Below, piece after piece: positions 19,720 to 29,649 of a stretch of DNA of 64,000 nt. The stretch is from assembly GCA_022559845.1 (NCBI GenBank), contig CM040126.1, positions 125,154,886 through 125,218,885 of the forward strand, in the 5' to 3' direction. The notes beneath the pieces were generated by a model. That model saw only the letters and a list, made by a program, of their open reading frames with translations. It had not been told where the DNA came from and made no database searches. Positions within the stretch are counted from its first letter, which is position 1; each line of letters begins with the position of its first letter. A program made the position numbers and the translations under genes. Origin of the DNA: Amorphophallus konjac (taxonomy: Eukaryota; Streptophyta; Magnoliopsida; Alismatales; Araceae).

Positions 19720-22700
19720 TGTAATAGCCTGGATTCTTATCGGATCTTTCGGATCCATATCGGAGTGCTTTTGGATCGCTTTTGTGGGTCCTGAGTTGAG
19801 TTTTACGATCTGCGTGAGTTTTTCTCTCGTACAAGTTACGGAATCCCGTGATGAGTTTATTTCTCAGTTCATCGACTCGAGAATGCTACAGTTGCGATGT
19901 ACTCTTTGAGAGGATCATTTTGACTATTTTTGCGTATTTTTCTGAATTAGTGCATTTTCGGCTCAAAAATCAAATTTTCATAAATTCGGAAAATTTCCTA
20001 ATTTCTTTTCTTTTTATTCTTTCTTTCTCTTCCTCTCTCCTCATTCGCACCCGCGACCCTCTCTCTCCCGTTCTCTCCCTTCTCGCCCTCTCGGCTCCGG
20101 CTGAAGACGGAGGAGGCATGGGCAAGCAGTGGAGATGCTGTGGCGGTGATCGGGTGCGCGATGGGGCAAGGATCGGACCGTTTCTGGCGCGATCCCAAAC
20201 GGTGGATTCAAAGCCGACGGTCGAGCTCGCGATGCGGTTTTTGGTGCGTTTTAGTCACTACGGTGCATGAAATCTTCGATGGAGGTAGGGAGATGGAAGC
20301 CCTGCTTCTCTTCTATGTTTCCTTGCAATTTTGTGTCGATCGGTGCGAGTTTGAGTGGGTTTCGTTCAGTTTTGGGAAAAGCATGCTCAGGCGGTGTGAG
20401 TCGGGTTCGCCGGAAAGCGGCAATGGTTTTCGACTAAATTAGTTTCATTATGACCCCCAACATGTTAGCGTTCTAGATCCGCTGATTTCGTGTCGATTGG
20501 TCATCATTTGGGGCCGGTACGAGTCCGGGAACCCCGGTGACCCAATTAGGGTCGATTCATTGGAATCGCCCGTTTCTTGCGATCCAGCTGTTGCATGTGC
20601 CCCTACCGGCCTGTGGAAGGTTAATTTTGTCGATTAGTACTGTTTCCCCTGCGTTTAGATGCGAATGGGGCATGGAACGGCCGAGATCGGCCATTCCCAT
20701 AGTTTTCCCACCGTATCGTGCTAGCGGTCGTTTCAGAGACCATTACTAGTCTCTCGCGGCCCCACGATGGACCACCGCACTCCATAGTGTGCCAGTTAGT
20801 TTTAGGTCGGCTGAGATTTTGGCAGCCCTATGGGGGTGCGCCAAGGTTCATTTTTCCTCGATTCTAGCATAGGTCGGTTCAGCTTAGTGGTTGTACGATA
20901 AACCGCCACGCTTGCTGTAGCAGCCCTAGTCTGGACCGCTATGGTCCGTTGAATGAGTCAACGGGTGTATGTCGGTTCGAGTTGGAGGCCCTAGTTCTGA
21001 CCGCCAATGTGCTATAGCGCTCCTTCCTTAGGCCGCTACTGATGGTTTGATCGGGTCAATGTTTTAAGTCGGTTGGCCTTGGCGGCCCAACCTTCATTCA
21101 TTTCTTCCTTGTAGCGCGCCCTTCTTAGACCGCTACAGTCCGTTTGTCTTAAGTCCATGTTTTAGGGTGGTTAGTGTGGCGGTTCACTCTTAGACCACCT
21201 TAGTCCGTGTAGCGTGTCTATATTAGACAACTTTCGGTGGTTTGACTGAATAGGTCGGTTCAGGGTTGACTGAGTTTAGCGGCCATATATTTGACCGCCA
21301 TAGTCATCTCGCGGCCCAGTGTAAGACCGCCAGAGTCTTTACCTCTGTGTGTGTAGCGGCTTCTTCCTTGGCTGCTTGTGTTGCTTAGCAGCCGAGTGAT
21401 GTACCGCTTACGTCCCAGAGGATGGTTTACAGGTATTTTGGTTTCTGATTGTCTTGGCTTGACCTTGTGGGTTGCCCATTGACCCGTGGATGTATGTTGA
21501 TGTCCTATGAGGGCTATGACCATGTTATAAGGTAGGCAAGGGTGCTTGTGTGTAAGGTCATGTTCTGTGAGTCGTTGTTTGGTTCTGGTCAACCCGGTGA
21601 GACCCAGTGGTTGACAAGTAACCTTGTGTGTGTCTCGACTATTCTGGACAGCCGAGATAGTGGTTATGGATGCCTTGAGGTATTGTCTTACCTCAGTTTG
21701 CGTGTCCAGATGCGTTGAGGGTCTTGGTTATCCCTCAGGTCTCCGTGAGTCATTTCCCCCATATGTGTCAGTTTCTCTGGCTTAGGATTAGATCGATTGG
21801 CGGCGTGTCACCGCCGTTGTGCGACGATCTTGACTCCGAGTCATGAGACTCAAGGATCGTTTTGTCAGCAGGTCTAGTTGCCCTATCCTGAGTCTATTGG
21901 CAGTTTGGTGTACTGCCTGGGTGCTTCGTAGTACGTGTAGCAGTGCTTGCTTAGCCTGTCTGTACTTCAGCACTCGTGTTTTAGAGTCTTTGTGTCTAGT
22001 AAGCCTCCACTAGTTGTAGCCTGACGACCTCGAGTTTCGACCCACCTAGGAGTGGTGGTAGGGTAGTTCCCGAGATACGGTTTTTAAGCTAGTTTCCGTG
22101 GGCCCCTGCTTTACGGTAGCATCCTGCTGGGGGGAAAACTAGCTAGAGGCCTAGCTCTAGGCAAGAGTCGGCGTGTGCACACGTGGTCAGGAGCGTTTTG
22201 GACAAATACCGATGGGCGTGACGCTGACTAGTCACTCGTTACTGTAGTTCCTGTTCTGGTTCAGTGAGTATCTTAGTCTCAGTTGTTCTCCCCGTCCGTA
22301 GCGAGATACCTGTGGCGCAGTGTAAGACGTCAGTGGACGCATCTGGCCATTCTTCTAGTGAGGAGGTGCTTCCGTCACGTGACACGTGACTCGCATTTCT
22401 CACACTTCGTGTCGTGACCTTCCCGGGTTAGTCTTTTCTTGGCTATACCTGAGGTCAGTGTTGTGTCGCATGCACGATGCTCTAGTCGTATGCGTCTGTG
22501 TCTGTTGTCTGTCTAGATCTTTTCTAGGGCCTTTGCCTGGTTTCGTTGGCTTTTGCCTTTGGGCTAATGATTGGGTGATGGATCGGTAACTCCTAACTTT
22601 GTGAGATCAAGGTTCGCCCTTCTGTCGCTGTTTGGAGTTGTTTAGGGAGCCGTGCTTCGCTCGGTAGCCGTGTTCTCTTTCTTCACGGCTTTACTTTTCC

Positions 22701-23271
22701 CTTTTATTTTAACTATTTCTACTCCTCCCTTTACTGCATTCCTTTACAGCTTTCTAGTTGTAGTTTAACTTTTCCTACTTTACTACTACTACTGTTTTAG
22801 TTATTGTTCCATGTTACTGCATGTTTTTCAGTGGGGATCCGCGTGACCCCTACTAGGCCAGTGACACGAGGCTCACCCCTGCTTTTCAGGTGTGGCGCTC
22901 TTCTTCCTTCGCGGATCCTAGTGTGGCGTGTTCGTAGTTGCCAGCGGTACCTGTGTCGGGCTTCCCCCGACCTCAGTGTATGTCTTTCTTTCTGTTGGAC
23001 TATACTTATCTTTCCTTTAGACTGGACTCTGGTATAATTGTTAATTTTAACTATTAATTAAAAGTAATTTTATTTCTGCTACTTTATCAAACCTGATTAA
23101 TGAAATTTGATTACTTACTGTCATATCTGCGACTTCAATGTACTACATGACATTCCTTTTATCCCTTCGGAGCTTTTCACCTCTTGGGAGGCTTCACGGG
23201 TTCCAAGTGGTACCGTGTGTACTCGGTAGTCCTATCGGGTATATCCGGTATCCGGAGTCCGGGTCGTCACA
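19720..23271 (+). repeat. Right LTR of O, 3.55 kb
   Basis: Starts TGTAATAGCC after the polypurine tract and ends GTCACA. Its last 850 bases match the two left-LTR fragments. The rest has no partner inside the window because the left LTR is cut by N. The 5' part has a pyrimidine-rich stretch (about 20000-20090). The middle has a loose cluster of GACCGCNA-type motifs. No gene is visible. Confidence 0.85.
20880..21400 (+). repeat. Cluster of GGCGGT / GACCGCYA motifs in the O LTR
   Basis: Roughly ten occurrences of GACCGC(C/T)A-like and GCGGCC/GGCGGT-like blocks, spaced about 30-70 bases. Examples: ACCGCCACG near 20900, GACCGCTATGG near 20935, GACCGCCAATG near 20999, AGACCGCTACAG near 21130, GACCGCCATAG near 21293, AGACCGCCAGAG near 21324. 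The units are degenerate and pairing is weaker than in B, C and N. Confidence 0.4.
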
Positions 23272-24024
23272 TGCACTATGGTCGTGAGGAGAGTGGCCAA
23301 GAAGAATGCCGGTATGCTTCAAGGCCGGATGTCTATATCGGGCAAGTCTATACTAGTCAGAGGCATCCGAGTATTCCTGAATGGCCGACAGGCTGAAGCA
23401 ATACCCGACATGGTGATTTCTGTAGCGCCAATGTGCAACTCTTTTTAGGTGCTGGCGCAAGATAAAACAGACCGTGCTGGCTCCAAACTGAAGAGGAGGT
23501 TGGCCCCATAACCAACCAAATTCAAGCAAATGTGGGTGCCCAAATAGGTTCGAACCCCAGCTCCACCTTGACCAGGGCTTGCCATGGTTGATAGGTTCAA
23601 GAGAAAGAAAGAAGAAGAGAAGACTGAGATGCCGGGCTAGGCATCTCGTAAGATAGTTGTCCGGGCCTGCATTCGACAGGCATATATTTCCTTACATGAT
23701 AGGAATTGTGGCAGAGCGGCCCGACGAGGGCGATTCGCCTACAAACCTCTAGCACTTGTGAGGATACCATCGCCAGTGATTTTCCCTATTAATGGGCAGG
23801 ATGACATTACCCAGACTGTGTAAAGATACTTCCGCAGTCTTGGGAATACCTCCTTGGGAAGGTAGTGACTGTTGGAAGTTGTGGATGCTGCAGAAGAAGG
23901 CCAGGAACAACAAGTCAACCCGAAAGAAATGGAAGATGTGGGGTCAGGCTGCTATGGGCCATCCTTCTATGAGAAAATCACACCAAGGATTTCGGTGTTT
24001 GACATATTAACCTTTCCTGGTTGA
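23272..24024 (+). other. Left part of element H, no supported gene
   Basis: Sequence between the end of O and the gag-like region. A short open stretch from 23272 is fused to LTR sequence upstream. Frames are broken by stops and no domain is visible. It probably belongs to the 5' leader or Gag start of H. Confidence 0.35.
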
Positions 24025-25937
24025 TTGGCTAGAAGGGTGATACGAAGAAGTGGACAATTTCGGGTCTACACCTGCAATGTGGTTAGAATGGCCGGCCGCT
24101 ATGGGACTCTGCCTAAAGATCACGATGAAATCTCCAAGCTCGCCGAGAGGCCGGGTCCTCTCACAAGAATAAAGAAGGGCGCAGCTGCGGTGTTACAAAC
24201 CCTCACTGGCAAAACAAGTGCAAAGGAGGTTACAATGGTCGTGACTATAAATGTGGTCACCGCTGAGGAGGACGCCGATAGACCAACATCTTCTTCTGAT
24301 ATGCTGGTGGAGGGGGAAGCCAGGTTCCCAGTCCTTCTACCCATGATCCAGCTATGCTGATGTTGCTCCAAAAGTACCAGCAAGAAGTTGAAATGCTGAA
24401 GAGACAGTTAAGCGAGCTAAGTATGCACGCTTTGGCCTCAAAGCAGATTGAAGCTCCTCCCAAGACGTCACGGCAAGGCGCCGATGCACTCGAGGCTTCA
24501 CCACAGATAGCAGCCTCCCCACCGATGCCTAGTCACACTGGGGGCATGGCCCCGATGAAACATCCGCCTCCCCCGCACCAGGTAACTGTCGCGATACCTC
24601 AGGCAACGGTGTTGACCGCACCACAGATGCAGCAGGCTTACTTTCACCTAGGGCCAACAGACCCGGCAATGGTGAATAAGCTGGTGATAGAACAAATGAT
24701 CAAAATGAAGATGGCTGACAGAGGCAGTGATGATTATGCCTCTTTTGATGTGTACAAGGTAGCCTACCCTGTCCATCATGCCGCTAAAAGGTTGCCCCCC
24801 GACGTCAACAAGCCACCAAACTTCGATAAATTCAATGGGCAATGATCGCCAAAAGAACATATAGCCTATTACACAACGTGATGGGCGATCTGGCGACCAA
24901 TGAGTCTTACTTGCTGAAATTCTTCAGGTCCTCACTTACATGGCTCACGTTTAAATGGTACTCCAACTTACCAGCTATATCTATCAGTGATTGGCTAGAT
25001 ATGCAGTGCAAGTTCAGGGAAAGGTTCCATGTCACTAAAAGGGAGGTGACTGTGGCCGAACTCTATGCATCCAGGTAGATAAATGATGAAACAACCCTAG
25101 AGTACATTAAAAGGTGGCGGAACCTCAGTGTGAGATGCAGGCGGCCACCCCATCAAGAAGATGCAGTGCAAATCTGCAAGTAAAACCTGAAAAAGGAAGT
25201 CCTAGAAAAGATGATCAGAATTAAAATTAGGTCCTTTGATCAATTAAATAATGTGGTGGGAGAAATTGAGGCCTTCCTCTCCAGATACTCCTCTACCCCT
25301 ACTGTCTCGAGCCAGAAGGCTAGACTAGCCGATAAAAAGCCAACACCTGAGGAAGTCCATACAGTTGACTTCAAGGCATTTGAGTGGTAAAATGAAAAGG
25401 ATAAAGGAGTTGCCAACCCTCCCCCTGCCAAGCCTAGTGACCAATAAGAAGGCTCCTCCTTGCGAGCTAGAATGAAGAAACCCTACTCCTTCCCTAAGGA
25501 TAGGACCCAGGGTCCTGTTTGAATGGGCCACCGGATATAACAAGGTCACCCTTCCAGAGGTAAAAAGGCCGGGCGATGAAAGGAGGAAAGACGATGCTCG
25601 CTTTTCCCCATATCACCAGATGATTGGGCACCCCATTGAAGACTGCTATGTGTTCAAAGGCATCATTGAAGGTCTGATCTAGAAAGGGGAACTGCAATTG
25701 GGTGAATATAAGGTTGGTCCTCCACGCCCTCATGAAATGCCTGCTCTGGGGGCAGCAGTCAACATGATATCCATCTCTGCTTCTACCAGCAAAGATCCTT
25801 CGGGAGATCAAGAGATACAAAAAGCCAGAAATCGAGAACAACACATGCCTCCAGATGGTGAAATACAAGATGAGGAAGTACACCTTTGGAGTCCTTCTCC
25901 ACACAAGGCCATGGGGCCAGGGCACGTCAATCTCTGA
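24025..25937 (+). pseudogene. gag: Degenerate Ty3/gypsy-like Gag, module 1 of H
   Basis: Fragments in changing frames make a Gag-like series. First a Met/Leu/Gln-rich coil (LLQKYQQEVEMLKRQL, 24354 on), then a Pro/Ala-rich linker ending in PPNFDKFNGQ (about 24840). Next come a capsid-like core (FKWYSNLPAISISDWLDM, RERFHVTKREVTVAELYASR, 24842-25078, continuing as EYIKRWRNLSVRC) and a tail with PYHQMIGHPIEDCYVFK near 25608-25660. At least five in-frame stops and several frameshifts are present. The core layout is that of the retrotransposon Gag family of plant gypsy elements; the lineage is uncertain (Tat/Ogre-like is my guess). No pol follows. Confidence 0.65.
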
Positions 25938-26415
25938 AGGACCAGCTGTGGCCGATGATGATAGCGGGCTGCCATTCATCCTACCTGATACTAGCACGGG
26001 GGGTAATGGCCCAACCAATGTTCTGAACTCCTCCCGACATGACCATGCTTTACTGGCATTGCTATATGAGCAGCAACAGGAAATTAAAAGGCTGAAGAAG
26101 TAGCTAGCTGAAATGAGCATGCGTTCATCTGACTCGACAGGGGGCAACCTCCCTCAGTAGCTCCGGTCTGCAGCTCCGGAATGTCCCCCTGTAACCAGGG
26201 CGGAACTATATAGAAACAGGCAGAAAGATGATGAATATGTCTTGGATTACATCGAGAGATGGTGAAATCTCTATGAAAGGTGTAAGCCTCCTCCAAGCCA
26301 TGAGGCCGCTGTACAAATTTTCAAACGAAATTTGAGGAAGGAGATTTGGCAAAGGATAATTGGCATTGAAATCCAATCCTTTGATCAACTGAACAGGGTC
26401 GCAGCCGATCTTGAG
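25938..26415 (+). pseudogene. gag: Gag module 2 of H, N-terminal part, cut by S
   Basis: Starts with a coil similar to that of module 1 (LYEQQQEIKRLKK, 26066-26101), then continues to RAELYRNRQKDDEYVLDYIERW and a segment like the second half of the module 1 core. The first half of the core seen in module 1 is missing. Element S interrupts the frame after LEAF at 26415; 26416-26420 is the GCCTT target site. The frame resumes at 58291. Confidence 0.65.
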
Positions 26416-26599
26416 GCCTTTGTTGTGTCCCTTTGGTTTTGATGATAGCAAACACTATAAGTCATCATGTGTTATCATGAAGATTTATAGATTGAATGAT
26501 ATTTACAATATGCATCTGATTATGCATTCAGTCACTACACTGTGCATTAATGAGGTTTGATTGATGAGCATTGTTTGTTGATAAGAATGTCGACTCTAA

Positions 26600-28290
26600 C
26601 AGTCGACACTGGGTCGGTGCATTTCATGATCATACATATATAGGTCCGAGCATGCCAAGTCCAAGCATACCATGTCCGAGCAGGTTTGTGTCCTAAGTCC
26701 TTGCATGTTGTGTCTTAGGCTTTGCAGCATGATCTGTGCACTTCTGTTGAAGTCAGTGCAGTTCTAGTTGATTGCATACTCATCTCAGTGCACACTTAAG
26801 TCCATGCTATCTTTGCACTTGGTAAACAAAGGTCCACGCAAGCCTGCACATGCATTGCCTATTGTTGTTGAAGACGGTGCACGTTTGTGTCTCAGTGCGT
26901 GAGCTGGGTCTCATTCTACGTCTCAATGCATGCATGCGTCTCATGATTCGTCTAAGGCATATATTAAGGTCGGTGCATGTTGTGTCTAAAGCAGACACAC
27001 AATCGGTGCATGTCTACGTCTAAGGTCTGTGAGGTCTGTGCATATCCTGCGTCTTATCTTGCGTTTCACATAGCCTAGTCGGTGCATGTCTAAGTCGTTG
27101 CATCTGCGTCTAATGCATTTGTGTCTTAGCATAACCTCGGTGCATAGCTTGCGTCTCACATTGCGTCTCATGCACATACTAGGGTATGTGCACACTAGCA
27201 AGTTTGTGCATACACTGTAGCTAAGTCAATGCATATTTGCTCTATGCTTGTCACGAGGTCTGTGCACATTTCGTCATATGCATACACTGCTCAACTCGGT
27301 GCACATCACTGTTCATAGGGATTAGCTCAATGCATTCATATAGAAGATGCATGTTTTCACATGATCAAAGCTACAACCTTTGTTGACGTCCGTGCAATTC
27401 ACTGTTTACTTGTATAAGGACAGTGCATTGTTTGTCTTGCATATTCAACATCAGAGCAAGTTTTGAGTCCGTGCATGTTTCTGGCTAAGGTATAAGGTCG
27501 TGCATAGTTCACTTCATATCATCCTAGTCGGTGCATCCTTTTGTCTAAGGCACATCCACGGTCTGTGCACATCTAGCTTAATGCATACGATGTCCGTGCA
27601 TAGTTGGCTGGTCAGCATACCAGGTTGGTGCACCTTTTGACCCTTGCATGCTGCAGGGTCGGTGCAAGTTTTGGGCATGCAGGTTGATGCATGTTTTCGC
27701 CTTGTCTATATGCAAGGTCATTGCATGTTCGTCTGTTAGCATGCTAGGTCGGTGCATAGTTGGTTGTAGCACGCACGACTGAGGGTCGGTGCAGCTTTTG
27801 TAGCAAGACCAAGTCAGTGCATATTTGTGTTCAGGCATACTATTTTTTCCTTGTGCTATACAAGGTCCGTGCAACATTCAACTCAATGCACATCTGTTCT
27901 CCTGCATATATAGGTCTGTGCACGCTGTAGCCATAAGACTTCATAGTCTGTGCAATTTTCAAGTCGATGCATACTCTGGTTACATGCTTGTCATGGTTGG
28001 TGCACTTCCCTGTTCCTTCTATGGAAACTCAGTGCAATACACTGTTTCTACATCTGAAGGTCCGTGCATATAGAAAGTCGGTGCAATACACTGTGCATGT
28101 TCGTATATGTCTGTCAGCATACGAACTCGGTGCAAGTCACTGTAGATCTCGGTGCATGGCTTAAGCCAATTCACAGTCGGTGCAAATTTTGCATTGAGCT
28201 CTTCTCTATTGTAGGTCTGTGCATATGTTTGTTTACGCATTTCACGATCAGTGCACATCTGGTTTAATTAAGCCTAAGGTCTGTGCAAGG
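26600..28290 (+). repeat. Degenerate GTCGGTGCA array, 5' LTR of S
   Basis: Dozens of copies of a motif near GGTCGGTGCATR (variants GGTCTGTGCA, GGTCCGTGCA, CTCGGTGCA), spaced about 25-50 bases by sequence such as TTTGTCTNNGGCATA that also recurs in part. Units diverge within the array, but the two LTRs keep nearly the same order of variants. It lies in U3 upstream of the TATA box at 28538. ORFs over it are chance products of the repeat. Confidence 0.85.
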
Positions 28291-28537
28291 TTTGCTCTTC
28301 CACGTGATGAACTCTAATTTTCTGCAAGTGATCCTAAACGATACTCTGTCTTTTGCAGGGAACAATTTCGTTCGTAGTAGAGGCACGTGACCTCTGAAAA
28401 GGTAGAAGACTGGCTCGTGGATAAAGGGCGAAATGATTGGCATGTGATCTGAGGAAAGGAAGCTTCTATTCTCTAACACGTGGACCAGTGGAATTTCAGT
28501 AGGGTTCTGTTGATTGATCCATATGAAGCCATGTTTC

Positions 28538-28546
28538 TATATAAAG
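28538..28546 (+). promoter_or_regulatory. TATA box, 5' LTR of S
   Basis: TATATAAAG, conserved at 57311-57319 in the 3' LTR, directly between the repeat array and the purine-rich tract. Confidence 0.65.
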
Positions 28547-28561
28547 CTACATTACCCTTCG

Positions 28562-28800
28562 AAGAAGGGTGTGGGTGCTGGAAGAGAAGCCGCCAGAAGA
28601 AAAGAAAGGAGAGCCAGCAGAAGAAGAAGAAGAGGAAGATGAAGAAAATGAAGAACTGAAGAAAGTGAAAAAGGAGTGCCGCCTGTGAGAAGAGAAGAGG
28701 AAAGACAGAAGAAGAGAAAAGTGTGAGAGAAAAAGAGATCAAGAGAAGAAGAGAAAGAAAGATAGAGAAAGAAAGAGAGGGTTCGAGGAGAAGAAAGAAG
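28562..28800 (+). repeat. Purine-rich (GAA/GAG) tract downstream of the TATA box, 5' LTR of S
   Basis: About 240 bases, mostly A and G with AGAAGAAGA and GAGAAGAG runs, starting some 20 bases after the TATA box, so it would form the first part of the transcript. The low-complexity ORFs across it are not real genes. The matching tract is at 57335-57560. Confidence 0.7.
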
Positions 28801-29529
28801 CATCATCAGATAACCTATCCCTACTAGAATCTAGATCAAATCCAATCCAGTCAGCTCCATGGAAGCCACATCTGTGTTGCTATCGCTTACAGCTTTCAAT
28901 TGCTGTGTTTTCTTGCCTTTTGTTTTCTTTTGAACCTTATTTCAAGCTGTTAGTCAGCGGAGCAAGTTGTGTTACTCAGCGGTTGCAGAGGAGGATTCCT
29001 CTGGTCAGCTAAGCTATATTGCCGAGTGGGTCAAGCTATAAGGCAGTGGATGGCTAAGCTGTATTGCCCAGCGAAAGTAAGCTGTGATGCTCAATGGATG
29101 TAGGCAAGTTGTGAAGCCCAGCGGTTAAAGCTGTGTAAGAGCAGGAATCCACACTCGGGTTGAGTGTGGGGTGGATGTAGGTCTGAATGACCGAACCACC
29201 TAAAAATCCTGGTGTTCTATGATTTACTTTTCTATTCTACTCCATATGTTCTACCACCCTTCGCAGGATGTTTCATGAGCGCTATATGGTTGATGGTTGT
29301 CTCACTTGACTCGTTTATTAGCCTACAACGTTATTTGGTTTGTTCAGTGAGCTTGCGTACCATTGCTCTTATCTGCTGTTATCATCTTCTTCACTCAGTT
29401 AGAAGTTTGATTAGTTGACCAGTTTGGTGACTGAGTGTTGGTTAGTTGGGAATATTTTATTTCCGCAATAGTTTTTGAAGAGGGATTCATTCACCCCCCC
29501 TCTGAATCCATCCCTTGCACCCTAACAAG

Positions 29530-29541
29530 TGGTATCAGAGC
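29530..29541 (+). other. Primer-binding site of S
   Basis: TGGTATCAGAGC, a perfect match to the plant initiator-Met-tRNA 3' end, two bases after the LTR. Confidence 0.9.
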
Positions 29542-29649
29542 GGGTCTCTGATTCATCAGATCCAACGATCTGCAGAGGATCCTGCTATCTTATTTTAGGT
29601 GCATCCTTGATTTCACTGAGTTTACTGTCTGGCCTGTGCTTGAATCTCA

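Larger units (their letters stand above)
2157..23271 (+). mobile_element. Element O: large LTR element without coding capacity (LARD type), interrupted by N and G
   Basis: Left LTR fragments at 2157-2743 and 17430-17686 match the uninterrupted right LTR at 19720-23271. A primer site follows the left LTR and a polypurine tract precedes the right LTR, so orientation is plus. The LTRs are about 3.55 kb, whereas the internal region is only 2.03 kb and has no recognisable Gag, protease, RT or integrase. The LTR start (TGTAATAGCC) and the 19687-19719 segment resemble the 3' end of Del/Tekay-type chromoviruses, so a chromovirus origin is my inference. The 5' end of the left LTR lies outside the window beyond N. 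Confidence 0.85.
26421..29527 (+). repeat. 5' LTR of S
   Basis: 3,107 bases, TGTTGTGTCC to CACCCTAACA. Contains in order a 1.7-kb degenerate repeat array, a TATA box, a purine-rich tract and a region with repeated AAGCTGT(G/A)...GCCCAGCGG motifs (28950-29130). Differences from the 3' LTR are a few percent by eye. Confidence 0.92.

Noticed and set aside
17515..19909. Possible host gene in the coding-poor interior of O
   Set aside because: Only ORFs under 130 codons, no splice-consistent chain, and the region is bounded by a primer site and polypurine tract.
23184..23396. ORF across the end of O into H
   Set aside because: It crosses the LTR terminus at 23271, so its first half is LTR sequence; no evidence of a fusion gene.
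26600..28290. Repeat array resembling a CRISPR array
   Set aside because: Units are degenerate, spacing is irregular, the array lies inside both LTRs of a plant retrotransposon, and no cas gene is near.
28473..28806. Minus-strand Leu/Phe/Ser-rich ORFs that look like membrane proteins
   Set aside because: They are the complement of the purine-rich tract of the S LTR; the composition follows from the repeat.
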